Shown here piece by piece: positions 36,469 to 46,377 of a stretch of 64,000 nucleotides of DNA. Every line of letters starts with the position of its first letter. Position 1 is the stretch's first letter. The notes beneath the pieces were generated by a model that saw only the letters and a list, made by a program, of their open reading frames with translations, was not told where the DNA came from and ran no database searches. Source of the stretch: Streptomyces sp. B21-083 (lineage in GTDB: Bacteria; Actinomycetota; Actinomycetes; Streptomycetales; Streptomycetaceae); the NCBI RefSeq assembly GCF_036898825.1, contig NZ_JARUND010000001.1, forward strand, positions 4,898,001 through 4,962,000. The letters are read 5' to 3'. Position numbers and translations under genes: made by a program.

Positions 36469-36673
36469 CCACCTGGGCCTCCGCCCGCACCAAAGAGGCC
36501 AGACAGAACGATCAAGGAACGGGGGTTCCTGCCTCTTCCGTTACCGCTCGCACAGAAACCCTCTGGCAGTCCCCTCAGCCATCCGTGACCGCCCGCGTCC
36601 CCGAGGTGCCCTGAGTACAACAACCCGGCACCCCGGAGACACGAACCGGCCCCAACCGGCACCCAGCCTGGAG

Positions 36674-38645
<1,972 letters not shown>

Positions 38646-38726
38646 GTGTGCAAAGGTGCCTCCACGCTAGCGTCAATTTGGGCGAGGTGAACAGAGGGCC
38701 CTTGCCGTTCTTGCGATGATCGGGCG

Positions 38727-40661
38727 GTGACCACGACGCAAGGACCCCCGTATCCGTCCTCCGAGCCCCCGCGCGGAAGCGGTGCCGGGCATGGCCCCGG
38801 GCCCGGCAGCGGCAACGGCGGCCCCGGCCAGGAGCGCGGGCTGCGGTCCGGCAACGGCCCCGGCGGCTCCGGTGGCGGGTCAGGGCCCGGAGCAGGAACA
38901 GGCGGAGCGACCGGAGGGAATCAGGGTCCCGGGTACGGGCCCGGTCGGAGGATCGATCGCGGCTACGGGCCCGGAGCGGGGGCGGGCCAGGGCGCCCGTC
39001 CTCGAACTGGTGACCCGGACCCAGGGTTCGGCGCCGAGGGGCCCGGGACCGGTCAGTTCGGCCCTCGTCCCGTGTCCGGTGGCACACGGGGTCCTGGCCC
39101 CGGAGCAGGTGACGGGCGCGAGCACGATCATGGAGCCGGCCCGGGACGGGACACCGGCCACGGGCACCATGGGCACGGGAACGGTCCCGGTGACGGGCAC
39201 GGTGGTGGACCTGGCGGGGGTTCTGGCGGTGGGCACGGCCCCGAACCTGGTGGCGGGGGGCGTGGGGACGCGCCGGGTGACTCCCACGACCCCGACGGCA
39301 ATGGCGGTCACTCGCACGGCCACAGTCACAGCCATGGTCCGGCCGCCCCTGTCTCAGTCCATCTGCGGAAGATCATCGGGGCGATTCTGATCCCCTTCGC
39401 CGCGGCGGTCGTGGTCGGGCTCGCGGTGCTGTGGCCCGGGGGTGCCCCGGCGCACGAGCGCACAGGCGTCGGTTTCGACCGGCAGACCCAGGAAGCCACG
39501 GTCACCAAGGTCGTCGCGGTGGACTGCAAGTCCGTCAACGCCTCGGGGGAGACCTCGACCGGCGACACGTCCACCGCCGAGGGCTCCTCAGCACAGCAAC
39601 AGGCGACCGGCGACTGCAAGAAGGCGACGATCCGGGTCGACACCGGTGACGACAAGGGCCGTACGTTCACGGAGATCGTTCAGCCGGACCAGTCACGGCA
39701 GTTGCACCAGGACGAGAAGGTCGTGGTCGCATACGAGCCCTCGGCGCCGAAGGACCTGCAGTACTCGGTCGCCGATGTGAACCGCAGGTTCCCTATGGCC
39801 CTGCTGGCCGGCATCTTCGCGCTGGCCGTCGTGATCGTCGGACGCCTGCGCGGTGTGATGGCTCTGGTCGCCCTGGCCGTCAGCTTCATGGTCCTGACCT
39901 TCTTCATTCTGCCGGCGGTCCTCCAGGGTTCGAATCCGCTGCTCGTGGCGGTGATCGGAGCCAGCGCCATCATGCTGATCGCGCTCTACATGTGTCACGG
40001 TCTCTCGGCCCGTACGTCTGTGGCAGTGCTCGGCACCCTCATCTCTCTGGTGCTGATCGGCATCCTCGGCTCGCTGTTCATCGGCTGGGCCGCCCTGACC
40101 GGCAACACCGACGACAACACCGGCCTGATCCATGGCCTGTATCCGTCCATCGATATGAGCGGCCTGTTGCTCGCGGGCGTCATCATCGGTTCGCTCGGTG
40201 TCCTCGACGATGTGACGGTGACGCAGACATCGGCGGTCTGGGAACTCCACGAGGCGAACCCGACGATGGGATGGCGTGGGCTGTACCGCGCCGGCATCCG
40301 TATCGGCCGCGACCACATCGCGTCCGTCGTCAACACCCTCGTCCTCGCCTACGCGGGCGCCGCGCTGCCGCTGTTGCTGCTCTTCTCGATCGCGCAGAGC
40401 AGCGTCGGGGCCGTCGCCAACAGCGAACTCGTCGCGGCGGAGATCGTGCGGACCCTGGTGGGCTCGATCGGCCTGGTCGCGTCCGTGCCGGTGACCACGC
40501 TCCTGGCGGCCCTGATGGTCTCGGCCGACCGCCCGGGCACGGCACCGCTGACCGTCGGAGCGACGGCAGCAGCCGGACCGGGAACAGGAGCCGCGGCAGC
40601 CGGGGTGGCGCCCCAGGCGGTCCCGGCCCGCGCGGGGAAGGGCCGTCGCCGCAAGCACTGA
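38727..40661 (+). CDS. YibE/F-family membrane protein with long Gly/Pro/His-rich N-terminus
   Basis: The GTG start gives 644 residues. The first 205 or so are low-complexity Gly/Pro/Asn repeats that become His-rich (HGHHGHG, SHGHSHSHG) just before the first helix. A soluble external domain of about 110 residues follows, then seven or so helices (about 350-610) with the YibE/F signature DDVTVTQTSAVWELHEANP. The function of YibE/F is unknown. The His-rich part suggests metal binding. In the first 600 bases more than one frame is open, as expected for such repeats, but only this frame leads into the conserved domain. Confidence 0.88.
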   Translation: MTTTQGPPYPSSEPPRGSGAGHGPGPGSGNGGPGQERGLRSGNGPGGSGGGSGPGAGTGGATGGNQGPGYGPGRRIDRGYGPGAGAGQGARPRTGDPDPGFGAEGPGTGQFGPRPVSGGTRGPGPGAGDGREHDHGAGPGRDTGHGHHGHGNGPGDGHGGGPGGGSGGGHGPEPGGGGRGDAPGDSHDPDGNGGHSHGHSHSHGPAAPVSVHLRKIIGAILIPFAAAVVVGLAVLWPGGAPAHERTGVGFDRQTQEATVTKVVAVDCKSVNASGETSTGDTSTAEGSSAQQQATGDCKKATIRVDTGDDKGRTFTEIVQPDQSRQLHQDEKVVVAYEPSAPKDLQYSVADVNRRFPMALLAGIFALAVVIVGRLRGVMALVALAVSFMVLTFFILPAVLQGSNPLLVAVIGASAIMLIALYMCHGLSARTSVAVLGTLISLVLIGILGSLFIGWAALTGNTDDNTGLIHGLYPSIDMSGLLLAGVIIGSLGVLDDVTVTQTSAVWELHEANPTMGWRGLYRAGIRIGRDHIASVVNTLVLAYAGAALPLLLLFSIAQSSVGAVANSELVAAEIVRTLVGSIGLVASVPVTTLLAALMVSADRPGTAPLTVGATAAAGPGTGAAAAGVAPQAVPARAGKGRRRKH

Positions 40662-40662
40662 C

Positions 40663-40695
40663 GGACGCTGAGCCCCCTGTGGGGGTTCCGCGTCC
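40663..40695. terminator. Hairpin terminator after the YibE/F gene
   Basis: Nested stems GGACGC/GCGTCC and CCCCC/GGGGG with a TGT loop begin one base after the stop codon. It lies between convergent genes and could serve both. Confidence 0.65.
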
Positions 40696-40791
40696 GCGCC
40701 GAAGGACGGCTGCGCGTGAAGATGCCTCTGCAGGCTCTCCTCGCGCCAGGAGAAGCGTTACAGCACCGCCGGGGCCCCGTCGCGAACCCGC

Positions 40792-41199
40792 TCAGCCCGC
40801 GCTCTGTTCCTCGGCCAGAATGCGGTCCAGCGCCTCGTCGAGGTGGGCGTCGAAGTCGGCGAGGGAACGCTCCTGCCCCAGCGGCACGAGCTTGTCCGTG
40901 CGGTCGAGGAAGGCCACCAGCGGCGCCGCCCCGGAGCGGAACAGTGCCTGGTCGCCGCCGACTTGAAGCCGGATCAGCACCTCGCCGAGGACGTCGGTGT
41001 CGGCGGGCGCGATCCGCACATCTCCGTCCCCGCATGGCCGCCCGACGCCGTCGATCAGCAACTCCCGCCCGAAAGCCCAGGTCACAGGGGCGTCGCCAGG
41101 CAAATGGAACGTCAGCCGGACGGCATAGGGATCACAGGTCTCGTAGCGCAGCTCCACCGGAATGCGGAAGGAGAGCTCCTCCGAGACAAGAAAGCTCAT
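40792..41199 (-). CDS. ssgA: SsgA, sporulation-specific cell division activator
   Basis: The 135-residue product begins MSFLVSEELSFRIPVELRYE and contains PGDAPVTWAFGRELL and AAPLVAFLDRTDKLVPLG, the hallmark stretches of SsgA. SsgA-like proteins exist only in morphologically complex actinobacteria. They steer septum placement and peptidoglycan remodelling during sporulation. The start was set by family length; an ATG ten codons upstream (41229) is also open. The gene lies just after ssgR in the same direction, as in S. coelicolor. Confidence 0.94.
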   Translation of the reverse strand: MSFLVSEELSFRIPVELRYETCDPYAVRLTFHLPGDAPVTWAFGRELLIDGVGRPCGDGDVRIAPADTDVLGEVLIRLQVGGDQALFRSGAAPLVAFLDRTDKLVPLGQERSLADFDAHLDEALDRILAEEQSAG

Positions 41200-41329
41200 C
41201 ATGACTTCTGCCTGCACCGACTCGCGCATCGCCTAACCCCGTCAGTTGCCGTGGACTGGCCTGGAATCATCGCTCTGATACTGCTCGAATCTTGCTGAAA
41301 GTACACGGTGAATCACAAGGAGTGAGTTT

Positions 41330-42262
41330 TCAGATACTGATAGAGATCGCGAAGGACCCGACCAGTCTTCCGACCTCTGTCTGCAACTGCTGTGCCGCGT
41401 CTAGCAGTCGACCAGCCTGATGGGAAGGAAGAGAAATGGCCAAAGTGGCGGCCGTCGAACCGATGGTGATCGGAATCGCCGCACAGACCGTCCCCAGCGC
41501 GTACTCCTGCCGCTCCACGACGAGTTCCATCCGCCGCATCCGGTCGAGGCGGCGCAGCAGCGTGTGACTGTCGCGGACCGTGTAGGGGGTGACCGTCTGT
41601 ACGGGGTGGCGGTCGAGATGGTCCCGACGGTCCTGCTCGTCCAACTGCGAGAGCAGGCACTGTCCGATGGCGTGCGCGTGCCCGGTCTCTCGGAAGTCGG
41701 CCCACTCCTCGACCGCCGGGTTCGCGGGGGTGTCGGAAACGCACACGACCTCGATGTCGCCGTCGCGGTACACGGCGTAGTACACGGGTACGCCGATGGC
41801 GTCGCGCCAGTGCGCGAGGGCGTCCACGACTGTGCTGCGACGTGTCTGCCTTGCACCGCTGCTGCCCAGCCGCTCGGCCGATGCACCGAGGAAGAACAGC
41901 CCTTTCTCCCGCCGCAGATAGCCTTCGAAGACAAGCGTCCGCAGCAGGTGGTAGGCGGTCGGAAGGGCGAGGCCGGTCTCTCGGGCCAGTTGTTTGGCCG
42001 GCGCGCCGTGTTCGTGCGCGGCGACGGACTCCAACAGCCGCATCGCCCGCTGCACGGAACCGATGAGGGTCGCTGTGGAGTGCGGTTCGGCCGGCGGCAC
42101 GAGCACGGGGACGGGGACGGACGCCGGGACGAGCGGGGGTCCTGGGGTCGACAGAGGTCTCTCGGCCGGCCGGACACGAGCCCCCGGGGAAGGCGGGGTC
42201 CGCTGCTCGGGCCGGCGTTGTACGGGTGGAGCCTGTGGTTCCGCGGGTGCGGTGTCGACCAT
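41330..42262 (-). CDS. ssgR: SsgR, IclR-type activator of ssgA
   Basis: The 310-residue regulator has a Pro-rich, probably disordered leader (about 60 residues), an IclR winged helix-turn-helix (SVQRAMRLLESVAAHE to TAYHLLRTLVFEGYL), and an effector domain ending near residue 305. In S. coelicolor SsgR directly activates ssgA, and position and order here are the same. The start codon is uncertain. MVDTAPAE (42262) or a GTG at 42310 both lack strong ribosome binding sites, and a start nearer the helix-turn-helix is conceivable. The 130-bp gap to ssgA should hold its binding site. Confidence 0.9.
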   Translation of the reverse strand: MVDTAPAEPQAPPVQRRPEQRTPPSPGARVRPAERPLSTPGPPLVPASVPVPVLVPPAEPHSTATLIGSVQRAMRLLESVAAHEHGAPAKQLARETGLALPTAYHLLRTLVFEGYLRREKGLFFLGASAERLGSSGARQTRRSTVVDALAHWRDAIGVPVYYAVYRDGDIEVVCVSDTPANPAVEEWADFRETGHAHAIGQCLLSQLDEQDRRDHLDRHPVQTVTPYTVRDSHTLLRRLDRMRRMELVVERQEYALGTVCAAIPITIGSTAATLAISLPSHQAGRLLDAAQQLQTEVGRLVGSFAISISI

Positions 42263-42495
42263 GACGAGGGTCACTCTCGAAGGCGGTGGGCTGCCCGTGC
42301 GGAGAGGCACGGGAGGAGGGGATACGCCGTCCGCGGGGATCGTCCCGCGTCGAATTCCGGACTCTAACCGCCTGTCACCGCGCGCAGACGGCCCGTACGG
42401 GAAACTTCCCCCGCCCGAGGGAACCGGCGATTTCTGTTACCGGCGCCCGTGCCGCCCCGCGCACCGGCTCCGGTGTCCCCTCCGCCCCACTGCTC

Positions 42496-42708
42496 TCACC
42501 AGTCGCTGCGCGACGACGAGCTCGACATGAACTTCCGTACGACGTAGATGAGGCCGGCGACCAGGGCGACGAAGACCAGCGCCTTGAAGAGCAGGGCGAC
42601 GACGAAGTAGACGACGCTCGCTATCAGCCCACCGAACACGACGAGGGCGATGACCGGCACCGCGACCCACTTCACCCACCACGGCATTCCCGCGAAGATC
42701 TCTCGCAT
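42496..42708 (-). CDS. Small membrane protein (DUF5326-like)
   Basis: The 70-residue product has two membrane helices (about 12-34 and 38-58) and a Ser/Arg tail (SSSSSRSDW). The pattern MREIFAGMPWWVKWVAVPV matches a small streptomycete family with no known function. It reads alone between ssgR and the cupin gene. Confidence 0.8.
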   Translation of the reverse strand: MREIFAGMPWWVKWVAVPVIALVVFGGLIASVVYFVVALLFKALVFVALVAGLIYVVRKFMSSSSSRSDW

Positions 42709-42879
42709 CGCCTTTTCCTTACTTCTCCGCCCGTCGCATCCGCCGGGGCCTGTGGCCTTCGCTCGTGCCGGGACATTCGATGTTCCGCCCTCGATGCTAG
42801 GGCCGACAGGGGGCCCGGCGGGGGCCCCGCAGCCCTTGTCCTCCCCTGATCGGACCCCTAGGGAACCCTGAGGCGGCAG

Positions 42880-43197
42880 TCAGCTCTCGGGCGGAGAGAA
42901 GACCACCATGACCCGCAGATCCTCGCTGATGTGATGGAACTTGTGGGCCACCCCGGCCGGCACGTACACGACGCTGCCGCGCGCCACCTGGGTCGTCTCC
43001 ATGCCGACCGTGATCGCGGCGCGCCCGCTCACCACGAAGTAGACCTCGTCCTGGCGATGAGGCTGCTGTGGATCCTGGTCGCCCGCGTTCAGCGCGTACA
43101 GGCCGACCGACATGTTCCGTTCGCGCAGAAACTGCAGGTAGGCGCCATCGTTGGCGGCACGTTCCGCCTCCAGTTCATCCAACCGGAATGCCTTCAT
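42880..43197 (-). CDS. Small cupin-domain protein
   Basis: The 105-residue protein is a single cupin barrel, with the first metal motif PHRQDEVYFVVSGR and the second VVYVPAGVAHKFH. These give His/His/Glu and His ligands for a metal ion. Such proteins bind small molecules or act as oxygenases or isomerases, and the exact role cannot be read here. The frame remains open far upstream to 43908, but the ATG at 43197 begins the conserved sequence and the upstream part is the antisense of the next gene. Confidence 0.86.
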   Translation of the reverse strand: MKAFRLDELEAERAANDGAYLQFLRERNMSVGLYALNAGDQDPQQPHRQDEVYFVVSGRAAITVGMETTQVARGSVVYVPAGVAHKFHHISEDLRVMVVFSPPES

Positions 43198-43245
43198 CGC
43201 CCTCGCCCACGCTCGTAACCGATCTCTTCTGCCACGATCAGACAC

Positions 43246-43623
43246 ATGAAGAATTTCGTAGTCAAGACGATCGCCAACGCGGGCGCTCTCGGCGTGGCCG
43301 TGTGGGTACTCGACAAGATCACCCTGACCGGTGACAGCACGGGCAAGAAGATCGGCACGCTGGTTGTCGTCGCCCTTCTGTTCGGCCTGGTGAACTTCCT
43401 GGTCAAGCCGCTCGTGAAGGTGCTCACCTTCCCGTTGTTCATCCTCTCGCTCGGCCTGATCACCCTGGTGGTCAACGCCCTGATGCTGCTGCTCACCTCG
43501 TGGCTGGCCGACAAGTTCGACCTGAGCTTCCACGTCGAGGGTTTCTGGACCGCCGTCCTGGGTGGCCTGATCATCTCGATCGTCTCCTGGGCGCTGCACA
43601 TCGTCCTTCCCGACGAGGACTGA
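43246..43623 (+). CDS. YvlD/phage-holin-family-4-like membrane protein
   Basis: The 125-residue protein has four membrane helices. Its pattern LVNFLVKPLVKVLTFPLFILSLGLITLVVNALMLL fits the YvlD (holin family 4) group. Despite the family name, these proteins are chromosomal and linked to envelope stress rather than lysis. It is read divergently from the cupin gene and 9 bp ahead of ptpA, suggesting co-transcription. Confidence 0.9.
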   Translation: MKNFVVKTIANAGALGVAVWVLDKITLTGDSTGKKIGTLVVVALLFGLVNFLVKPLVKVLTFPLFILSLGLITLVVNALMLLLTSWLADKFDLSFHVEGFWTAVLGGLIISIVSWALHIVLPDED

Positions 43624-43632
43624 GGGCGTCCG

Positions 43633-44124
43633 GTGCCCCTCCGCGTCTGTTTCGTCTGCACCGGCAACATCTGCCGCTCCCCGATGGCGGAGTCCGTCTT
43701 CCGCGCGCGCGTGGAGGAGGCCGGACTGGCCGGCCTGGTCGAGGTCGACAGTGCGGGAACGGGCGGCTGGCACGAGGGCGACGGCGCCGACGGGCGCACG
43801 GTCTCCGTGCTGGAGGCCGCCGGTTACGACGGCGATCACGCGGCCCGCCAGTTCCGGGCCGCGTGGTTCGCGCGTCTCGACCTCGTCATCGCCCTCGACG
43901 CGGGCCATCTGAAGGCCCTGCGCCGCATGGCGCCCACTCCGGGGGACGCGGAGAAGGTACGTCTGCTGCGTTCGTACGATCCCGCCGCGGGTGCTGATCT
44001 CGACGTCCCGGACCCGTACTACGGGGGTATGGACGGCTTCGAGGAGTGCCTTGAGATGGTGGAGGCGGCGAGCACGGGCCTGCTCGCCGCGATACAGACG
44101 GAAGTGGAGGGACAGACGGTATGA
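43633..44124 (+). CDS. ptpA: Low-molecular-weight protein tyrosine phosphatase
   Basis: The 163-residue enzyme carries the P-loop CTGNICRS (nucleophile Cys9, Arg15) and the general acid Asp in VPDPYYGG (about residue 122). It removes phosphate from tyrosine. In Streptomyces, PtpA influences secondary metabolism. It begins at a GTG soon after the YvlD-like gene and overlaps the next gene by ATGA, so the three form a likely operon. Confidence 0.94.
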   Translation: MPLRVCFVCTGNICRSPMAESVFRARVEEAGLAGLVEVDSAGTGGWHEGDGADGRTVSVLEAAGYDGDHAARQFRAAWFARLDLVIALDAGHLKALRRMAPTPGDAEKVRLLRSYDPAAGADLDVPDPYYGGMDGFEECLEMVEAASTGLLAAIQTEVEGQTV

Positions 44125-45290
44125 GTGATTCGGCTACGAACGAAGGTTCGGGCCTGCACGCGGCCCCGGAGCTCGGTGACGGCACCCGCGCGGTGCGCGC
44201 GGGGTTGCCCGACCCGGTCAAGTACGCCCCGGCCCTCCCCGGCCCGGTGTTCGCGGCCCACTACCACCTGCCGGGCGCCCCCACCGGCCCGTACACCTAC
44301 GGCCGCGACGAGAACCCGACCTGGACGCTGCTGGAGCGCGCCATCGGCGAGTTGGAGGCTCCGGGGCAGGACGGCGTCGAGACGCTCGTCTTCGCCTCCG
44401 GCATGGCCGCTGTCTCGGCGGTGCTCTTCTCGCAGCTGCGGACCGGGGACACCGTCGTCCTGCCCGGCGACGGCTACCAGGCGCTGCCCCTGGTCCGGGA
44501 CCAGCTGGAGGCGTACGGCATCGAGGTGCGCACCGCTCCGACCGGCGGCGACGCCCAGCTCGACGTTCTCGACGGCGCGCGGCTGCTGTGGCTGGAGACC
44601 CCGTCGAACCCCGGACTCGACGTGTGTGACGTACGACGGCTCGCCGAGGCGGCACACGCGCGTGGGTGTCTCGTGGCCGTCGACAACACCCTGGCGACAC
44701 CGCTCGGCCAGCGCCCGCTGGTGCTCGGCGCCGACTTCTCCGTGGCCAGCGGCACCAAGCAGCTCACGGGGCACGGCGACGTGCTGCTCGGTTACGTCAC
44801 GAGTGCGGATGCCTCCGCGATGGCCGCTGTACGACGGTGGCGCAAGATCGCCGGGGCGATTCCCGGGCCGATGGAGGCCTGGCTCGCGCACCGGTCGATC
44901 GCCACACTCCCCTTGCGGGTCGACCGGCAGGACTCCACCGCGCTGGCCCTCGCCGAGTCCCTGCGGGGTCGACCCGAGGTGACCGGACTGCGTTATCCGG
45001 GGCTGCCGGAGGATCCCTCGTACAAGATCGCTTCACGGCAGATGCGGCGCTATGGGTGCGTGGTTTCCTTCGTGCTGCCCACGCGTGCGCGTGCCGATCG
45101 TTTCCTTGACGCACTGCGGCTTGTCGACGACGCAACGAGCTTTGGTGGGGTCCGGTCCACGGCCGAACGGCGCGGTCGGTGGGGCGGGGACGCCGTGCCG
45201 GAGGGCTTCATTCGTTTCTCGGTCGGCGCCGAGGACCCGGGAGACCTGGTGGCGGATGTGCTGCGCGCGCTGGAGGAGTCGACGGACTGA
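44121..45290 (+). CDS. Cystathionine gamma-lyase/Cys-Met metabolism PLP enzyme
   Basis: The 389-residue enzyme of the cystathionine gamma-lyase/synthase family has the PLP-lysine Lys213 in SGTKQLTGHGD, with TPSNPGLDV and DNTLATPLGQRPL ahead of it. It most likely splits cystathionine to cysteine in reverse transsulfuration. Other family members make cystathionine or methanethiol, and sequence alone does not settle this. Its ATG overlaps the ptpA stop. A decayed LysR gene follows it. Confidence 0.92.
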   Translation: MSDSATNEGSGLHAAPELGDGTRAVRAGLPDPVKYAPALPGPVFAAHYHLPGAPTGPYTYGRDENPTWTLLERAIGELEAPGQDGVETLVFASGMAAVSAVLFSQLRTGDTVVLPGDGYQALPLVRDQLEAYGIEVRTAPTGGDAQLDVLDGARLLWLETPSNPGLDVCDVRRLAEAAHARGCLVAVDNTLATPLGQRPLVLGADFSVASGTKQLTGHGDVLLGYVTSADASAMAAVRRWRKIAGAIPGPMEAWLAHRSIATLPLRVDRQDSTALALAESLRGRPEVTGLRYPGLPEDPSYKIASRQMRRYGCVVSFVLPTRARADRFLDALRLVDDATSFGGVRSTAERRGRWGGDAVPEGFIRFSVGAEDPGDLVADVLRALEESTD

Positions 45291-45419
45291 CCGGCGGCGG
45301 AGCGACCGAAAGGTGCTCCGCTTCGTCGGACAGCGGTCCGAGCCTCCCCCCTCGTGGCTCGGACCGCCGCGGCTCCGCGCGCGAAGAACCGCGCGCACAA
45401 GGCGAGTTGCCTCTGTGTC

Positions 45420-45718
45420 AGTGTCCAATCACCCCGCGGATCCGCACCCTGGAGCGGCAACTGGGCCGTCCGCTGTTCGTGCGCCAGGCCCGTGGTGTGA
45501 ACCGCACGACCATCGGCGACAAGCTCGTGCACAGGGCCGCTCCACATCTCGACGCGCTCGTGGTGCTGACCGGAGGTGAAGGCCAGGGCTTCGCGTTGCG
45601 TGTCTCCCGGCACCTGCTCGATCCGGCGGTACCTCAACTTCGGACGTACTTCCTGGTGGTCCGCACCGGCACGCTGGCGATGTCGCACGACTGGCTCCGG
45701 CACGCGGCGGTCGACTGA
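45420..45718 (+). pseudogene. Remnant of a LysR-family regulator (internal deletion)
   Basis: One open frame contains ITPRIRTLERQLGRPLFVRQARGV, the end of a LysR helix-turn-helix, then TIGDKLVHRAAPHLDAL, the linker helix. It passes straight to VPQLRTYFLVVRTGTLAMSHDWLRHAAVD, which looks like the last 30 residues of such a regulator. The first 20 residues and almost the whole effector domain are gone. No start codon is convincing. The gap 45291-45879 holds this remnant and two parS-like sites. Confidence 0.7.
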
Positions 45719-45766
45719 GGCCGAGGCCCTCCAGGTCTCGGGGATTCTTCTGCGGCCCTCGGTGAT

Positions 45767-45858
45767 GTTGCACGTGAAACACTCATTTCGCTCAGCGGTC
45801 CAGCACCTTTACCTCCCCGGGAGCAGTTCGTGGGGAGCCGAAATGTTTCACGTGGAAC
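45767..45858. promoter_or_regulatory. Two parS-like palindromes with one mismatch each
   Basis: GTTGCACGTGAAAC at 45767-45780 and GTTTCACGTGGAAC at 45845-45858 lie between the LysR remnant and the NUDIX gene. Each differs by one base from the parS consensus. Confidence 0.6.
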
Positions 45859-45879
45859 CAGCCGGGCCACATTCCTCCC

Positions 45880-46362
45880 ATGACCGTCCGACCCGTGGTC
45901 AAGCGCACCGCACGCGCCGTCCTGCTGGATGGCGACGACCTGATCCTCATCAAGCGAACCAAGCCAGGTGTCGATCCCTACTGGCTCACTCCGGGCGGCG
46001 GGGTCGAACCGGACGACACCACCGTCGTCGAAGCCCTCCACCGTGAATTGCACGAAGAGCTGGGGGCCAAGATCACCGACGTGGTGCCCTGCTTCGTGGA
46101 CACCGTCGAGCACATCGGTGCGGACGGCGGCGCTTCGGGAGTGAAGGTGCAGCACTTCTTCGTGTGCCGCCTGGAGGCCATGAACCCCGCGCTGCGACAC
46201 GGCCCGGAAGTCGACGAGCCCTGCGGCGAGTACGAGATCGTCCGTATCCCCTTCACCCGGGTCGGGATCGCCTCCGTCCACCTCGTGCCGCTCTCGCTGC
46301 GTCACTATCTGGACGGCAACATCGAGGGCGTACGGGCGATGCACGCGCCTGACCTGGGCTGA
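45880..46362 (+). CDS. NUDIX hydrolase
   Basis: The 160-residue protein has a NUDIX box at GGGVEPDDTTVVEALHRELHEELGA (about residues 35-60). The catalytic REL-x-EELG half is complete, but the position normally held by the first Glu is Thr. NUDIX enzymes cleave nucleoside diphosphates linked to other groups. The substrate is not known, and the variant box may alter activity. It converges on the globin-reductase gene with only 15 bp between the stops. Confidence 0.88.
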   Translation: MTVRPVVKRTARAVLLDGDDLILIKRTKPGVDPYWLTPGGGVEPDDTTVVEALHRELHEELGAKITDVVPCFVDTVEHIGADGGASGVKVQHFFVCRLEAMNPALRHGPEVDEPCGEYEIVRIPFTRVGIASVHLVPLSLRHYLDGNIEGVRAMHAPDLG

Positions 46363-46377
46363 CAGTAGGCGGGCTCG

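Noticed and set aside
38782..39390. A 202-codon overlapping frame in the YibE/F leader
   Set aside because: Gly/Pro repeats leave several frames open. Only the frame from 38727 continues into the conserved membrane domain.
39926..39937. GGGTTCGAATCC, looks like a tRNA T-loop
   Set aside because: It lies in the middle of the YibE/F gene in frame (QGSNP). No acceptor stem, anticodon arm or D arm could be paired around it.
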